DNA of 38,676 nucleotides from NCBI GenBank assembly GCA_017463155.1, contig JAFTPT010000019.1, forward strand, positions 1 through 38,676. The letters run 5' to 3'. Under the pieces are notes generated by a model. That model worked only from the letters and a program-made list of their open reading frames with translations, ran no database searches and had not been told where the DNA came from. This DNA comes from Blautia sp. (GTDB lineage Bacteria > Bacillota > Clostridia > Lachnospirales > Lachnospiraceae). Shown here piece by piece: positions 15,551 through 23,797 of this stretch. Every line of letters begins with the position of its first letter. Position 1 is the stretch's first letter. Position numbers and translations under genes: made by a program.

Positions 15551-16708
15551 TTAATCAACAAACTCATATACGCCATTTTTGATCACGACTGCCTTCGGGT
15601 CCTTCTCGCATTCGCCATCTTCTGTCCAGGTGGTATGGCCTGTCAGACGGTCGCATTCGATGTTCAGCATGGAAGCAGTCATGGCAGCGCTGATGTCCTC
15701 GTTGGACATATCCGGCGTAATGCCTGCATCCTCAGCTGCGTCCTTGATCGCATAGATCACGTCGTATGCGTCTGCCGCGAACTGGTTCGGTACAAGTCCG
15801 TCGCTCTTCTCCTGGAAGGCGGAGACAAAGCTCTGTGTCGCCTCGGACTCATCGGAAGCGGCGAAGGAAAGAAGAAGCATGACATCCTCTGCCAGGGAGG
15901 TGTCAAAGTTCTCGACGGAAAGGATACCGTCCATACCGTCAACGCCGAAGATCGTGGCCTGCAGATCGATATCCGCCGCCTGCTGAAGGATCAGCGCGTT
16001 GTCGTTGTAGTAGTTCGGCAGGAACAGGATCTCTGCGCCACTCTCGGCAACCTTGCTGAGCTGTACGGAGAAATCGGAGTTGCTGTCGGTGGTGTAGGCT
16101 TCGTCCGCTACGATCTCAAGGCCATAGGTATCGGCCGCCTCGATGAAGGCATCATGGATACCGGTGTTGTAATCGGCCATGGAGTCATAGATGATGGCGA
16201 TCTTGGTGCCCAGCTCATGCTCGGAGATAAATTCCGCGGACTTGACGCCCTGCATGGGATCGGTGAAGCACATACGGAACTCGTTGCTTCCGGAAGTGAT
16301 GACGTCGACAGCCGTGCCGGAGGGAGTGAACATGAATGTGCTCTCGGCAGCCTCGGCACCGACGGCGATACCTGCACCGGAGGTAACGGTACCGCAGAGG
16401 ATCTGCATGCCATTATCAAGAAGATCATAGTAGGCATTGACGGACTTTTCGGGATCACCCATGTCATCGCCTGCGTCAAGAAGCTCGATCTGATAGCCGT
16501 TGATACCGCCGGCCGCATTGATCTCTTCGACAGCGACCTGTGCACCGAGATACACGCCTACGCCGTACTGCGCATAGTCGCCGGTCATCGGTCCGATCAC
16601 GCCGATCTTAAAAGTCTCTTCTTCTGCAAAGACGGCTGTCGGCATAACAGCGGAAGCAACCATCGCAGCAGCTGCTGTCAGGCATAATACTTTTTTGATG
16701 TTCTTCAT
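15551..16708 (-). CDS. Branched-chain amino-acid ABC transporter substrate-binding protein
   Basis: The 385-residue type I periplasmic-binding-fold protein of the LivJ/LivK family captures a branched-chain or related amino acid outside the membrane. A signal peptide covers residues 1-27 (MKNIKKVLCLTAAAAMVAS..., likely cleaved after AVFA). The mature start is EEETFKIGVIGPMTGDYAQY, followed by VAVEEINAAGGINGY. No lipobox cysteine is visible, which is unusual for a Gram-positive binding protein. The start at 16708 is eight bases after AGGAGG; the same frame is open far upstream, through the leader, but that is not needed. First gene of the livHMGF run. Confidence 0.92.
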   Translation of the reverse strand: MKNIKKVLCLTAAAAMVASAVMPTAVFAEEETFKIGVIGPMTGDYAQYGVGVYLGAQVAVEEINAAGGINGYQIELLDAGDDMGDPEKSVNAYYDLLDNGMQILCGTVTSGAGIAVGAEAAESTFMFTPSGTAVDVITSGSNEFRMCFTDPMQGVKSAEFISEHELGTKIAIIYDSMADYNTGIHDAFIEAADTYGLEIVADEAYTTDSNSDFSVQLSKVAESGAEILFLPNYYNDNALILQQAADIDLQATIFGVDGMDGILSVENFDTSLAEDVMLLLSFAASDESEATQSFVSAFQEKSDGLVPNQFAADAYDVIYAIKDAAEDAGITPDMSNEDISAAMTASMLNIECDRLTGHTTWTEDGECEKDPKAVVIKNGVYEFVD

Positions 16709-16767
16709 AATAAGCTCCTCCTTCTGTAGTGGAAAAGCAGGACGGCGGTCCTTTGGTATAATAAGAT

Positions 16768-16797
16768 AAAAAGCCTGCTGAACAAGCCAGCCGGCTT
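16768..16797 (-). promoter_or_regulatory. Terminator-like hairpin in the binding-protein leader (possible attenuator)
   Basis: On the minus strand AAGCC-g-GCTG pairs with CAGC-a-GGCTT and is followed by TTTTTATCTT, between the promoter and the ribosome binding site. An overlapping alternative (GCCA...TGGC) would disrupt the first arm. No known riboswitch or T-box was recognised. Confidence 0.5.
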
Positions 16798-16840
16798 TGG
16801 CCACCCTCTTACTTTTTCCCTTTAGTGCTTTAATGTAGAA

Positions 16841-16869
16841 ATTATACCATTCTGCCATGTGTATTTCAA
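16841..16869 (-). promoter_or_regulatory. Promoter of the amino-acid importer operon
   Basis: TTGAAA (16864-16869) and TATAAT (16841-16846) with exact 17-base spacing on the minus strand. Confidence 0.75.
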
Positions 16870-16892
16870 GAGGAATTTTGTACATATGAAAG

Positions 16893-16925
16893 AAAAAAGA
16901 GCACCCCTGTTCACGGAGTGCTCTT
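16893..16925 (-). terminator. Terminator of infC-rpmI-rplT
   Basis: AAGAGCACTCC pairs with GGGGTGCTCTT (one G-U), followed by a U run, 18 bases after the rplT stop. Confidence 0.85.
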
Positions 16926-16943
16926 GTATTCCGGTATCCCTCA

Positions 16944-17300
16944 TCAGGCAACAGCCTTCTTGGCGATCTCGGCAAGCGCGGTAAAGCCTGCGGCATCATT
17001 GACTGCCATCTCGGCCAGCATCTTGCGGTTGATATCGATATTGGCGACCTTGAGGCCATGCATCATCTGGCTGTAGGAGATGCCGTTCATTCTGGCGGCT
17101 GCGTTGATACGGGCGATCCACAGCTGTCTGAACTGACGCTTTCTCTGCTTACGGCCTGCATAGGCGCTGGTCAGCGCACGCATAACGGACTGCTTGGCGA
17201 TCCTGTACTGTTTGGAACGGGCGCCTCTGTAGCCCTTCGCGAGTTTCAGTGTACGATTATGTCTTTTTCTTGCGTTCAATCCGCCTTTGATTCTTGCCAT
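16944..17300 (-). CDS. rplT: 50S ribosomal protein L20
   Basis: The 118-residue protein is the normal length. It starts [20 protein letters not shown] and contains the conserved [21 protein letters not shown]20 is needed early in 50S assembly and, in Firmicutes and E. coli, represses its own operon by binding the leader RNA. GGAGG precedes the ATG. Last gene of the operon, 39 bases after rpmI. Confidence 0.98.
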   Translation of the reverse strand: MARIKGGLNARKRHNRTLKLAKGYRGARSKQYRIAKQSVMRALTSAYAGRKQRKRQFRQLWIARINAAARMNGISYSQMMHGLKVANIDINRKMLAEMAVNDAAGFTALAEIAKKAVA

Positions 17301-17339
17301 TTTTCTATTTCCTCCTGTTCGTCTTCTTCGATCTGAGTA

Positions 17340-17537
17340 TTAAAGATACGGTAAAGCTTTCTTCATGTTCTTCACATTCGTAGAATCCATAACAGTCGCT
17401 TTTCTCAGATTACGTTTTCTCTTCTGGGACTTTTTGGTGAGGATATGGCTCTTGTATGCTTTATTGCGAAGTAACTTGCCGGTACCGGTCTTTTTGAAGC
17501 GCTTTGCTGCTGCTCTGCATGTTTTGATCTTTGGCAT
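17340..17537 (-). CDS. rpmI: 50S ribosomal protein L35
   Basis: The 65-residue protein has the canonical sequence ([20 protein letters not shown], then [20 protein letters not shown]). GAGGAGGAAACAAAA precedes the ATG. It lies between infC and rplT, the conserved order. Confidence 0.98.
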   Translation of the reverse strand: MPKIKTCRAAAKRFKKTGTGKLLRNKAYKSHILTKKSQKRKRNLRKATVMDSTNVKNMKKALPYL

Positions 17538-17570
17538 TTTTGTTTCCTCCTCTGAATCAGTGTTCTGTAT

Positions 17571-18077
17571 TTAGCGTTTTTCACTTAAAAACATGGTCAT
17601 GCTCCTGCCTTCCAGCTTGGGAGCCTTTTCGACGACGGCGATATCTGACAGGATAGCCGCAAAGTCGTTCAGTACCTTACGCCCGCCATCCATATGCGCC
17701 ATCTCTCTTCCGCGAAAACGAAGGCTAACCTTGACCCTGTCTCCTTTGGTGAGGAATTTACGTGCGGTGGCTGCCTTGGTATTCAGATCATTGGTATCGA
17801 TGTTGGGAGAAAGACGCACCTCTTTGATCTCGATCGTCTTCTGCTTTTTGCGTGCTTCCTTTTCCTTCCGGGCCATCTCATAACGGTACTTGCCGTAATC
17901 GATGATCTTGCATACCGGCGGTTTGGCCTGTGGCGCGATCTTGACCAGATCAAGACCTGCCTCCTGCGCTTTTGCGAAAGCCTCCTTGGCTGAAACGATC
18001 CCAAGCTGGGCTCCGTCCGGCCCGATCAGGCGTACTTCCCTGTCTCTGATCTGTTCGTTAATCATTAAATTGCTGAT
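17571..18077 (-). CDS. infC: Translation initiation factor IF-3 with a non-canonical AUC start
   Basis: IF-3 binds the 30S subunit, blocks early joining of 50S and checks the start codon. The N-domain (INEQIRDREVRLIGPDGAQL) and C-domain (KVSLRFRGREMAHMDGGRKV) are complete. The best ribosome binding site, GGAGG, is nine bases before an ATC codon at 18077 and 21 bases before the first ATG (18065). Reading from ATC gives ISNLMINEQIRD, matching the four-residue extension I recall for Lachnospiraceae IF-3. Rare start codons are an established means of infC autoregulation. Starting from 18077 the protein has 168 residues. Confidence 0.93.
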   Translation of the reverse strand: MSNLMINEQIRDREVRLIGPDGAQLGIVSAKEAFAKAQEAGLDLVKIAPQAKPPVCKIIDYGKYRYEMARKEKEARKKQKTIEIKEVRLSPNIDTNDLNTKAATARKFLTKGDRVKVSLRFRGREMAHMDGGRKVLNDFAAILSDIAVVEKAPKLEGRSMTMFLSEKR

Positions 18078-18340
18078 AGCTGTGCACCTCCAAACCTGCT
18101 GAGATACCGGCAGGACTCCTCTTCGCTTACTGTGTCCCGAATGCCCGGCTGTTTACTGCCACACGTGTCTCCTTTGTACAGTCCGTGCCAGGCGGGCTGT
18201 ACCGTTTCAACGTAAAAAGCGCGGACAAAGTCCGCGCCTATAACATACCAGGCCAAAAACCTGATCCATGTCATATGAACCCGAGTCACAGATCTGTGCT
18301 GAGGTGAGAGCGGAACTCTGCTTTGTTTTTACGTACTAAT
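18078..18340 (-). ncRNA. Structured leader RNA of infC-rpmI-rplT (L20-leader-like)
   Basis: About 260 bases separate the promoter from infC. They include an intrinsic terminator (18214-18237) and a hairpin at 18176-18202 (GTACAG...CTGTAC with an inner CCG/CGG). In Bacillus subtilis this operon is controlled by L20 through premature termination in the leader. The position and elements fit such a mechanism, but the L20 binding fold was not verified. Confidence 0.55.
18214..18237 (-). terminator. Leader terminator upstream of infC
   Basis: GCGCGGAC, loop TTT, GTCCGCGC, then TTTTT on the minus strand, in the middle of the infC leader. Expected to act as an attenuator. Confidence 0.75.
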
Positions 18341-18342
18341 GA

Positions 18343-18372
18343 ATAATAGCACAGCACTTCGGCCGTTGTCAA
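18343..18372 (-). promoter_or_regulatory. Promoter of infC-rpmI-rplT
   Basis: TTGACA (18367-18372) and TATTAT (18343-18348) with 18-base spacing, immediately after the sodium symporter stop. Confidence 0.7.
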
Positions 18373-18377
18373 GCCTG

Positions 18378-19733
18378 TTATACAGAAACTTTTCCGAGTG
18401 CTTCCGCGATGGCGAAGACCAGGATCGCGAGCAGGCAGACCGGAGCGATAAACCGGATCATCACCGAATAGAATTTCCTTTCGCGGAACGGTCCGTTGAG
18501 CTCGACTTCTTCGATCACGGCCTTCGGCCTGATCACAAAGCCCACAAAGATACAGGTGATGAAGGCCACGATGGGCATCAGGACGCTGTTGCTGACAAAA
18601 TCAAAGAAATCAAGGAGTCCCATGCCGAAGGGCTGCAGGAAATCCCATACGCCGAAGCCCAGCGAGATCGGGATCCCGATGACCGCCAGCTCGAGCAGGC
18701 AGCACAGGCAGGCTTTTTTACGTGACCAGTGGAAAGCATCGCACAGGATGGACACCATCGTCTCCGTGAGGGAAATGGACGACGTCAGCGCCGCAAACAG
18801 GACCAGCAGGAAAAAGACCGCCCCGATCACGACCCCGAAGCGCATATTGTCGAACACCTTCGGCAGGGTGACGAACATGAGTCCCGGTCCCTTTCCGAGC
18901 GCTTCATCGCTTCCGCCGGAATAAACGAATACCGCGGGGATGATCATCAGGCCGGCCATAAAGGCGATCCCCGTGTCGAAGATCTCGATCTGACGGACGG
19001 ACTGGCTCAGATGATCGCTCTTTTTCATATAGGAGCCATAGGTGATCATGATGCCCATGGCGAGGGACATGGAGTAGAACAGCTGCCCCATGGCTGCCAT
19101 CACCGTGGTGGCACTGAAGCGGCTGAAATCCGGCTTCAGGTAATACTCAAGGCCTTTTAGTGCACCGGGCTGCAGCAGGCTGAAGACCGCGACGACGATC
19201 GAGATCACCACCAGGATCGGCATCATGATCCGGCTCGCCTTCTCGATGCCCGCCTCCACGCCGAGCATGACAACAAACAGCCCAAGGCTCATAAAGATCA
19301 GGAAATAGATGACCGGCATGACCGGTGATGCGATATATGTCTCAAAGTACGCGTCGCCGGCTGCCGAGGATACCTGATTCGTCAGAAAGACGACCAGGTA
19401 CTTGAGGACCCAGCCGCCGATCACGCAGTAGTACGGCGTGATCATGAACGGAACGATGCTGGACAGAACACCCATGAATCCGAAACGCCTGTCAAGGGCG
19501 CTGTAGGCACCGGCGGCGCTAAGGCCCGTCTTCCGGCCGAGCGCGATCTCCGTGATCATCATCACAAAGCCGAAGCTGACCGCGAGGATCAGGTACACCA
19601 GCAGAAAGATCCCGCCGCCATGCTTGGCGGCCAGATAAGGAAAGCGCCACAGATTGCCCAGGCCGACCGCGGAGCCTGCCGCCGCCAGCACGAATCCGAT
19701 CTTATTTGAAAAACTGCCTCTGTTCTTTTCCAT
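18378..19733 (-). CDS. Sodium-dependent transporter of the neurotransmitter:sodium symporter (SNF) family
   Basis: The 451-residue protein resembles MhsT and LeuT-type symporters. It has the family signature RGSFSNKIGFVLAAAGSAVG followed by LGNLWRFPYLAAKHGGG at the unwound first helix, and 11 or 12 membrane segments. LeuT-type bacterial members move amino acids with sodium; the substrate here is unknown. GGAGAGACT precedes the ATG. The gene follows the ftsZ terminator without an obvious promoter of its own. Confidence 0.92.
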   Translation of the reverse strand: MEKNRGSFSNKIGFVLAAAGSAVGLGNLWRFPYLAAKHGGGIFLLVYLILAVSFGFVMMITEIALGRKTGLSAAGAYSALDRRFGFMGVLSSIVPFMITPYYCVIGGWVLKYLVVFLTNQVSSAAGDAYFETYIASPVMPVIYFLIFMSLGLFVVMLGVEAGIEKASRIMMPILVVISIVVAVFSLLQPGALKGLEYYLKPDFSRFSATTVMAAMGQLFYSMSLAMGIMITYGSYMKKSDHLSQSVRQIEIFDTGIAFMAGLMIIPAVFVYSGGSDEALGKGPGLMFVTLPKVFDNMRFGVVIGAVFFLLVLFAALTSSISLTETMVSILCDAFHWSRKKACLCCLLELAVIGIPISLGFGVWDFLQPFGMGLLDFFDFVSNSVLMPIVAFITCIFVGFVIRPKAVIEEVELNGPFRERKFYSVMIRFIAPVCLLAILVFAIAEALGKVSV

Positions 19734-19759
19734 AGTCTCTCCAAATACTGCTTACGAAA

Positions 19760-19788
19760 CAAACCTCCCGCAATGACTCGCGGGAGGT
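19760..19788 (-). terminator. ftsZ terminator
   Basis: ACCTCCCGC pairs with GCGGGAGGT around GAGTCATT, followed by TTGTTT on the minus strand, 30 bases after the ftsZ stop. Confidence 0.8.
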
Positions 19789-19817
19789 GTCATAAGCTTT
19801 TGTAGTTTGAAACCCGT

Positions 19818-21002
19818 TTATCTGTTCTTCAGGAAATCCGGAATCTGGATATCCTTTTTCTGGACCGTGCTCGACGGAGCCTTGGTGGTGAACGGGGAAG
19901 CGTTCATCTGCGGCATGGTGAAGGTCGGCATGGTGCCTCCCGGCGTGCCTGCACCGGTCTGTGTCGTATTCTGTCTCGGCATGGTCTGCGCCGCCGGACG
20001 TCTTCCGCCGTACATGCTGCTGCTTCTGGAAGAAAACGTATTGGTCTGCTTCGCATCAGCAAGGCCGGTCGCGATGACCGTGATCCGTGCATAATCGGCG
20101 ATGGAATCATCATACATGGCACCGAAGATGATGTTGGCGTCCTCTCCGGTCAGCTCCTGTACATAGCTTGCCGCGTCGTTGGCATCCATGAGGGAGATAT
20201 CTCCGGAGATATTGATGATCACATGTGTAGCGCCCTTGATGGTCGTCTCGAGAAGCGGGGAAGCCACGGCCATCTGGACAGCCTCCATGGCCTTGTTGTC
20301 GCCCTGCGCCTCGCCGATCCCGATGTGGGCGATGCCTTTGTCGCGCATGACCGTCTGCACATCGGCAAAGTCAAGGTTGATGAGCGACGGCTGTGTGATC
20401 AGGTCCGTGATGCCCTGCACAGACTGCTGCAGGACCTCGTCGGCCTTGCGCAGTGCCTCCGGCATGGTCGTCCGGCGGTCCACGATCTCAAGAAGCTTGT
20501 CGTTGGGGATCACGATCAGTGTATCCACGTTCTTCTTGAGGTTCTCGATTCCCGTGAGGGCATTTTCCATACGCTTGTTGGCTTCGAAGCGGAAGGGCTT
20601 GGTCACCACGCCGACGGTCAGGATACCCATCTCCTTGGCCGCGGCCGCGATCACGGGTGCAGCACCGGTGCCTGTTCCGCCGCCCATACCACAGGTGACG
20701 AACACCATGTCCGCACCGTCCAGGAGCTGCTTGACATCCTCAATGCTCTCCTCGGCTGCCTTCTGTCCAACCTCGGGCAGGGCCCCGGCCCCGAGTCCCT
20801 TGGTGATCTTTTCTCCGATCTGAAGTACGGTCGGCGCCTTGCAGAGCGTCAGCGCCTGCTTATCGGCATTGATACCGACAAACTCCACGCCGCCGATCCC
20901 TTCTTCCACCATTCTGTTAACCGCATTATTGCCTGCTCCGCCTACACCGATGACGATGATCTTGGCAGATGACTGGACTTCGTTTGTGACAATCTCTAAC
21001 AC
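19818..21002 (-). CDS. ftsZ: Cell division protein FtsZ
   Basis: The 394-residue tubulin homologue polymerises with GTP into the Z ring. Visible features: [20 protein letters not shown], tubulin signature [10 protein letters not shown], and T7 loop [10 protein letters not shown] variable linker rich in Pro, Thr and Gln precedes the C-terminal conserved peptide [10 protein letters not shown], which binds partner proteins. The GTG start is preceded by AGGAGGAAGTACG. It has its own promoter after ftsQ. No ftsA lies next to it. Confidence 0.97.
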   Translation of the reverse strand: MLEIVTNEVQSSAKIIVIGVGGAGNNAVNRMVEEGIGGVEFVGINADKQALTLCKAPTVLQIGEKITKGLGAGALPEVGQKAAEESIEDVKQLLDGADMVFVTCGMGGGTGTGAAPVIAAAAKEMGILTVGVVTKPFRFEANKRMENALTGIENLKKNVDTLIVIPNDKLLEIVDRRTTMPEALRKADEVLQQSVQGITDLITQPSLINLDFADVQTVMRDKGIAHIGIGEAQGDNKAMEAVQMAVASPLLETTIKGATHVIINISGDISLMDANDAASYVQELTGEDANIIFGAMYDDSIADYARITVIATGLADAKQTNTFSSRSSSMYGGRRPAAQTMPRQNTTQTGAGTPGGTMPTFTMPQMNASPFTTKAPSSTVQKKDIQIPDFLKNR

Positions 21003-21087
21003 CGTACTTCCTCCTTTATATGTATACCTGATGGCAACTGAAGTTCAAAACAGTCCGTGAACCGCATAAAAGTTCACATATAGATAT

Positions 21088-21116
21088 ATCATATATTTTT
21101 TTTTGTATTTTAGCAA
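21088..21116 (-). promoter_or_regulatory. ftsZ promoter
   Basis: TTGCTA (21111-21116) and TATGAT (21088-21093) with 17-base spacing in an AT-rich gap between ftsQ and ftsZ. A GTGAAC/GTTCAC stem lies in the untranslated region. Confidence 0.6.
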
Positions 21117-21156
21117 CTATAATTTTTATTTTTTACCCGAAAACCGCGGATTCTTA

Positions 21157-22416
21157 TCAATAATAGTCTTCCTCGCCATAGGATTCATCATAATAGGACT
21201 CGTCGTAATACTCTTCTTCGTCGTAGGACCCGTCGTCATAGTCCTCGCCGTAGTACTCCTCGTCATAGGATTCATCATAGGAAGAGCCGCTGCTGTCTCC
21301 TTCTCCGGAAGCATCCGCCGTGCTCTCGTCCGCGTTGGGATTCGGTCCCACGTAGTTTCCGCTGTGGTCGAACTCGCCGGTCCCGGTATAGGCACCTTCC
21401 TCGGTGTAACCGCCCAGCCAGTCGCCATGGGCGTCGATATCCTCCTGGGTCGGGAAGTAGCCCACATAGTTTCCGTACTGGTCATATTCGCCGGCTCCGG
21501 TATAGTCGCCTTCACCGTCATAGCCGCCGGCCCAGGCGATCTGGGCATAATCGAGTTCGGTCATCGGCTTCGGTCCCACGTAGTTCCCGTCCTCGTCGTA
21601 CTCTCCGTAGCCGGTGTAGTCGCCGTACTCGTCGTAGCCGCCGTTCCAGTTCTCCGCCGTGATCTCCCGTTCCTCCGGCTCGAAGGTGATGGTCTTGACC
21701 GTGTCCGTCACGCTCTCCAGATGCAGGATCCCTTTCTGCCCTTTGATCTGGTCCAGGATGGCGATGGCCCTGGCCATCTTATCCTCCAGGTATCTGTTCT
21801 CCCCGAGACGCACCACGATATCCTCATAGTACAGGATGATCTGGGATGTCTCGTCGAAATCCACATATTCCGGAAGCTCCTGGTTTTTCTGGAAGATCGT
21901 CGAGAGCGTCACGGCCGTGCTCAGGAGCTCTGTCCCCTTGAAGGGAAGCTTTTCATCCTCAATGACCTTCTTGACCTCGATCCCTTTAAAAAACGGGATC
22001 TTCTCGTCTCTCTGGGTGGAACCTTCCACAAAAACGCCGTTCCGGTCAAAGTAGATATAGCTGTCCAGATACCGGATGCAGCCCACCGACTTCTTTTCCA
22101 TCACGTTGATGGCGATCGTGTCCCTGGTCAGCTGCGTCACCGTGATGCTGTCGACAAAGAACACATCCCTGATGTCCGACCGGGAGCAGGTGAGCGGGGC
22201 CAGCAGGCTGTTGTCCCGGAAAAGCCCGGTGAGGGTCATCTCCTTGATCTCTTCGTCCGTATAGTGCGTGTTTCCGCGGACCTCCACATGCTCCACCCTG
22301 AAATAGCTCAGGAAGAAGATGCCGATGATCAGCAGAACTGCCAGGATCCCCAGCGCCGTCCACAGAACGATCTTCTTATTGATTTTTATTTCCCGATGAA
22401 ATATGGGTGATCTCAT
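21157..22416 (-). CDS. ftsQ: Cell division protein FtsQ/DivIB with a repeat-bearing acidic C-terminus
   Basis: The first 250 residues are a normal FtsQ/DivIB. They comprise a short cytoplasmic segment, one membrane helix (residues 17-37), a POTRA domain (VEHVEVRGNTHYTDEEIKEM) and the FtsQ domain, which scaffold FtsL and other divisome partners outside the membrane. Beyond that lies an unusual tail. Three 26-residue repeats (257-282, 295-320, 333-358) follow W-x-G-G-Y-x3-G-x-Y-T-G-x-G-E-[YF]-D-x2-G-N-Y-V-G, spaced by 12-residue linkers. A Tyr/Asp/Glu/Ser-rich end (377-419) follows. GGCAGGAGACT precedes the ATG. It follows murD by 12 bases. Confidence 0.88.
   Translation of the reverse strand: MRSPIFHREIKINKKIVLWTALGILAVLLIIGIFFLSYFRVEHVEVRGNTHYTDEEIKEMTLTGLFRDNSLLAPLTCSRSDIRDVFFVDSITVTQLTRDTIAINVMEKKSVGCIRYLDSYIYFDRNGVFVEGSTQRDEKIPFFKGIEVKKVIEDEKLPFKGTELLSTAVTLSTIFQKNQELPEYVDFDETSQIILYYEDIVVRLGENRYLEDKMARAIAILDQIKGQKGILHLESVTDTVKTITFEPEEREITAENWNGGYDEYGDYTGYGEYDEDGNYVGPKPMTELDYAQIAWAGGYDGEGDYTGAGEYDQYGNYVGYFPTQEDIDAHGDWLGGYTEEGAYTGTGEFDHSGNYVGPNPNADESTADASGEGDSSGSSYDESYDEEYYGEDYDDGSYDEEEYYDESYYDESYGEEDYY
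21343..21648 (-). repeat. Three 114-bp coding repeats in ftsQ
   Basis: Each period is 38 codons: a 26-residue conserved unit plus a 12-residue linker. Each unit is itself two half-repeats of the form G-[GE]-[YF]-x3-G-x-Y-[TV]-G. Confidence 0.85.
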
Positions 22417-22428
22417 AGTCTCCTGCCA

Positions 22429-23784
22429 TCAGAGAGCGCGCACATATTCCTTGAACATATCGCCTCTCTGCTCGTAATTGTCAAACTGGCCCCAGCTTGC
22501 GCAGGCAGGGGAAAGAAGGACCGCATCCCCGCTCTCTGCCTTGTCATGGCACACCCGGACCGCCTCGGCGAGATCCTCGCACAGGATGATGTCGGAAAAT
22601 CCGAGAGAAAGAGCCGCATCACGGATCTTCTCCCTGGTCTGCCCGATGAGTACCAGATACCTGACCTTGCCGTCAAAGGCCCTGATCCATTCCTCGTAGG
22701 TGGAGCCCTTGTCATAACCGCCGCCGATCAGGAGCGTCGGGCGGTTCATGGCCTGGATGGCCTTGATCGCCGCATCCGGATTGGTTCCCTTGGAGTCGTT
22801 ATAGTAGGCGACTCCGTCCTTTTCAAGCACAAACTCGATCCGGTGCTCCACCGCCGTAAATTCACAGATGCTCTTCCGGATGGATTCCATGGGAACGCCC
22901 GCAGCCCAGGCCATGCCCACGGCCGCCATCACATTCTCAAAATTATGCGTACCGAGAAGCTTAAGGTCCCCGGTCTTCACGACTGGCGTTTCCTGCCCGC
23001 CGGTGCGCAGAATGATCTCATCGCCGCGGAGGAAGAGTCCCTGCTCCGGCTCATGGGCACTGGAGAACCAGAGCACATTGACATTGACGGACTCACCGAA
23101 TTTCCGAAGTTCTTCATCCTCATAGTTCAGGACACAGGTGTCCTCCGGCTTCTGGTTCTTTGTGATCAGTTCCTTGACGCGGATATACTCCGCCATCGTG
23201 TGATGCCGGTTCAGGTGGTCCTCCGTAATGTTCAGGATGGCGCTCACCTTCGGCGCGAACGTGTCGATGGTCTCCAACTGGAAGCTGCTGATCTCCGCCA
23301 CGGTCACCGTGTCATCATGCATCTTGAGGGCCAGGGACGTGTAGGGCGTCCCGATGTTCCCGACAACATAGACGGACGGACGGGCGTCCTTCATGATCTT
23401 TCCGAGCAGCGCCGTCGTCGTCGTCTTTCCGTTTGTTCCCGTGATCGCCAGGACGATTCCCTTTCCCGCCTGCCAGGCAAGCTCCACCTCGCCCCAGACC
23501 GGAATCTTTTTGTCATAAAACCGCCTGACCTCCGGAAGATCCGTCGGCACCCCCGGACTCAGGACCACCAGGTCCAGGGTATCGATCAGCTCTTCGGGCA
23601 TGGATCCCACATAGATGCTGATCCTGCTGTCGTCATCGAGTTTACTTCGGATCGCGGAGACGTCGGCATCCTTATTCCCCTCGTAGAGGACGGGACATGC
23701 TCCCATCTCTTTCAGCAGGCCGGCCGCTCCGATCCCGCTCTTACCCGCGCCGAATACAAGCACACGTTTGCCCTTCAGTTCCAA
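22429..23784 (-). CDS. murD: UDP-N-acetylmuramoyl-L-alanine--D-glutamate ligase
   Basis: The 451-residue enzyme adds D-glutamate to UDP-MurNAc-L-Ala in the cytoplasm. The N-domain has LVFGAGKSGIGAAGLL. The central Mur ligase ATP motif is ITGTNGKTTTTALLGKI. NITEDHLNRH and YNDSKGTNPDA supply catalytic and metal-binding residues, and the C-domain has LLIGGGYDKG and SPACASWGQFDNYEQRGDMF. The start is TTG, seven bases after AGGAGG. It lies 13 bases after mraY and just before ftsQ, where ftsW and murG would often be found. Confidence 0.96.
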   Translation of the reverse strand: MELKGKRVLVFGAGKSGIGAAGLLKEMGACPVLYEGNKDADVSAIRSKLDDDSRISIYVGSMPEELIDTLDLVVLSPGVPTDLPEVRRFYDKKIPVWGEVELAWQAGKGIVLAITGTNGKTTTTALLGKIMKDARPSVYVVGNIGTPYTSLALKMHDDTVTVAEISSFQLETIDTFAPKVSAILNITEDHLNRHHTMAEYIRVKELITKNQKPEDTCVLNYEDEELRKFGESVNVNVLWFSSAHEPEQGLFLRGDEIILRTGGQETPVVKTGDLKLLGTHNFENVMAAVGMAWAAGVPMESIRKSICEFTAVEHRIEFVLEKDGVAYYNDSKGTNPDAAIKAIQAMNRPTLLIGGGYDKGSTYEEWIRAFDGKVRYLVLIGQTREKIRDAALSLGFSDIILCEDLAEAVRVCHDKAESGDAVLLSPACASWGQFDNYEQRGDMFKEYVRAL

Positions 23785-23797
23785 AATGCTTCCTCCT

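Noticed and set aside
16709-16870. T-box or known amino-acid riboswitch in the importer leader
   Set aside because: No T-box sequence or recognisable riboswitch core was found; only a simple hairpin is supported.
15551-17059. Longer binding-protein gene starting far upstream
   Set aside because: The extension runs back through the leader, the promoter and the rplT terminator and into the end of rplT. The ATG at 16708 has a perfect ribosome binding site and signal peptide.
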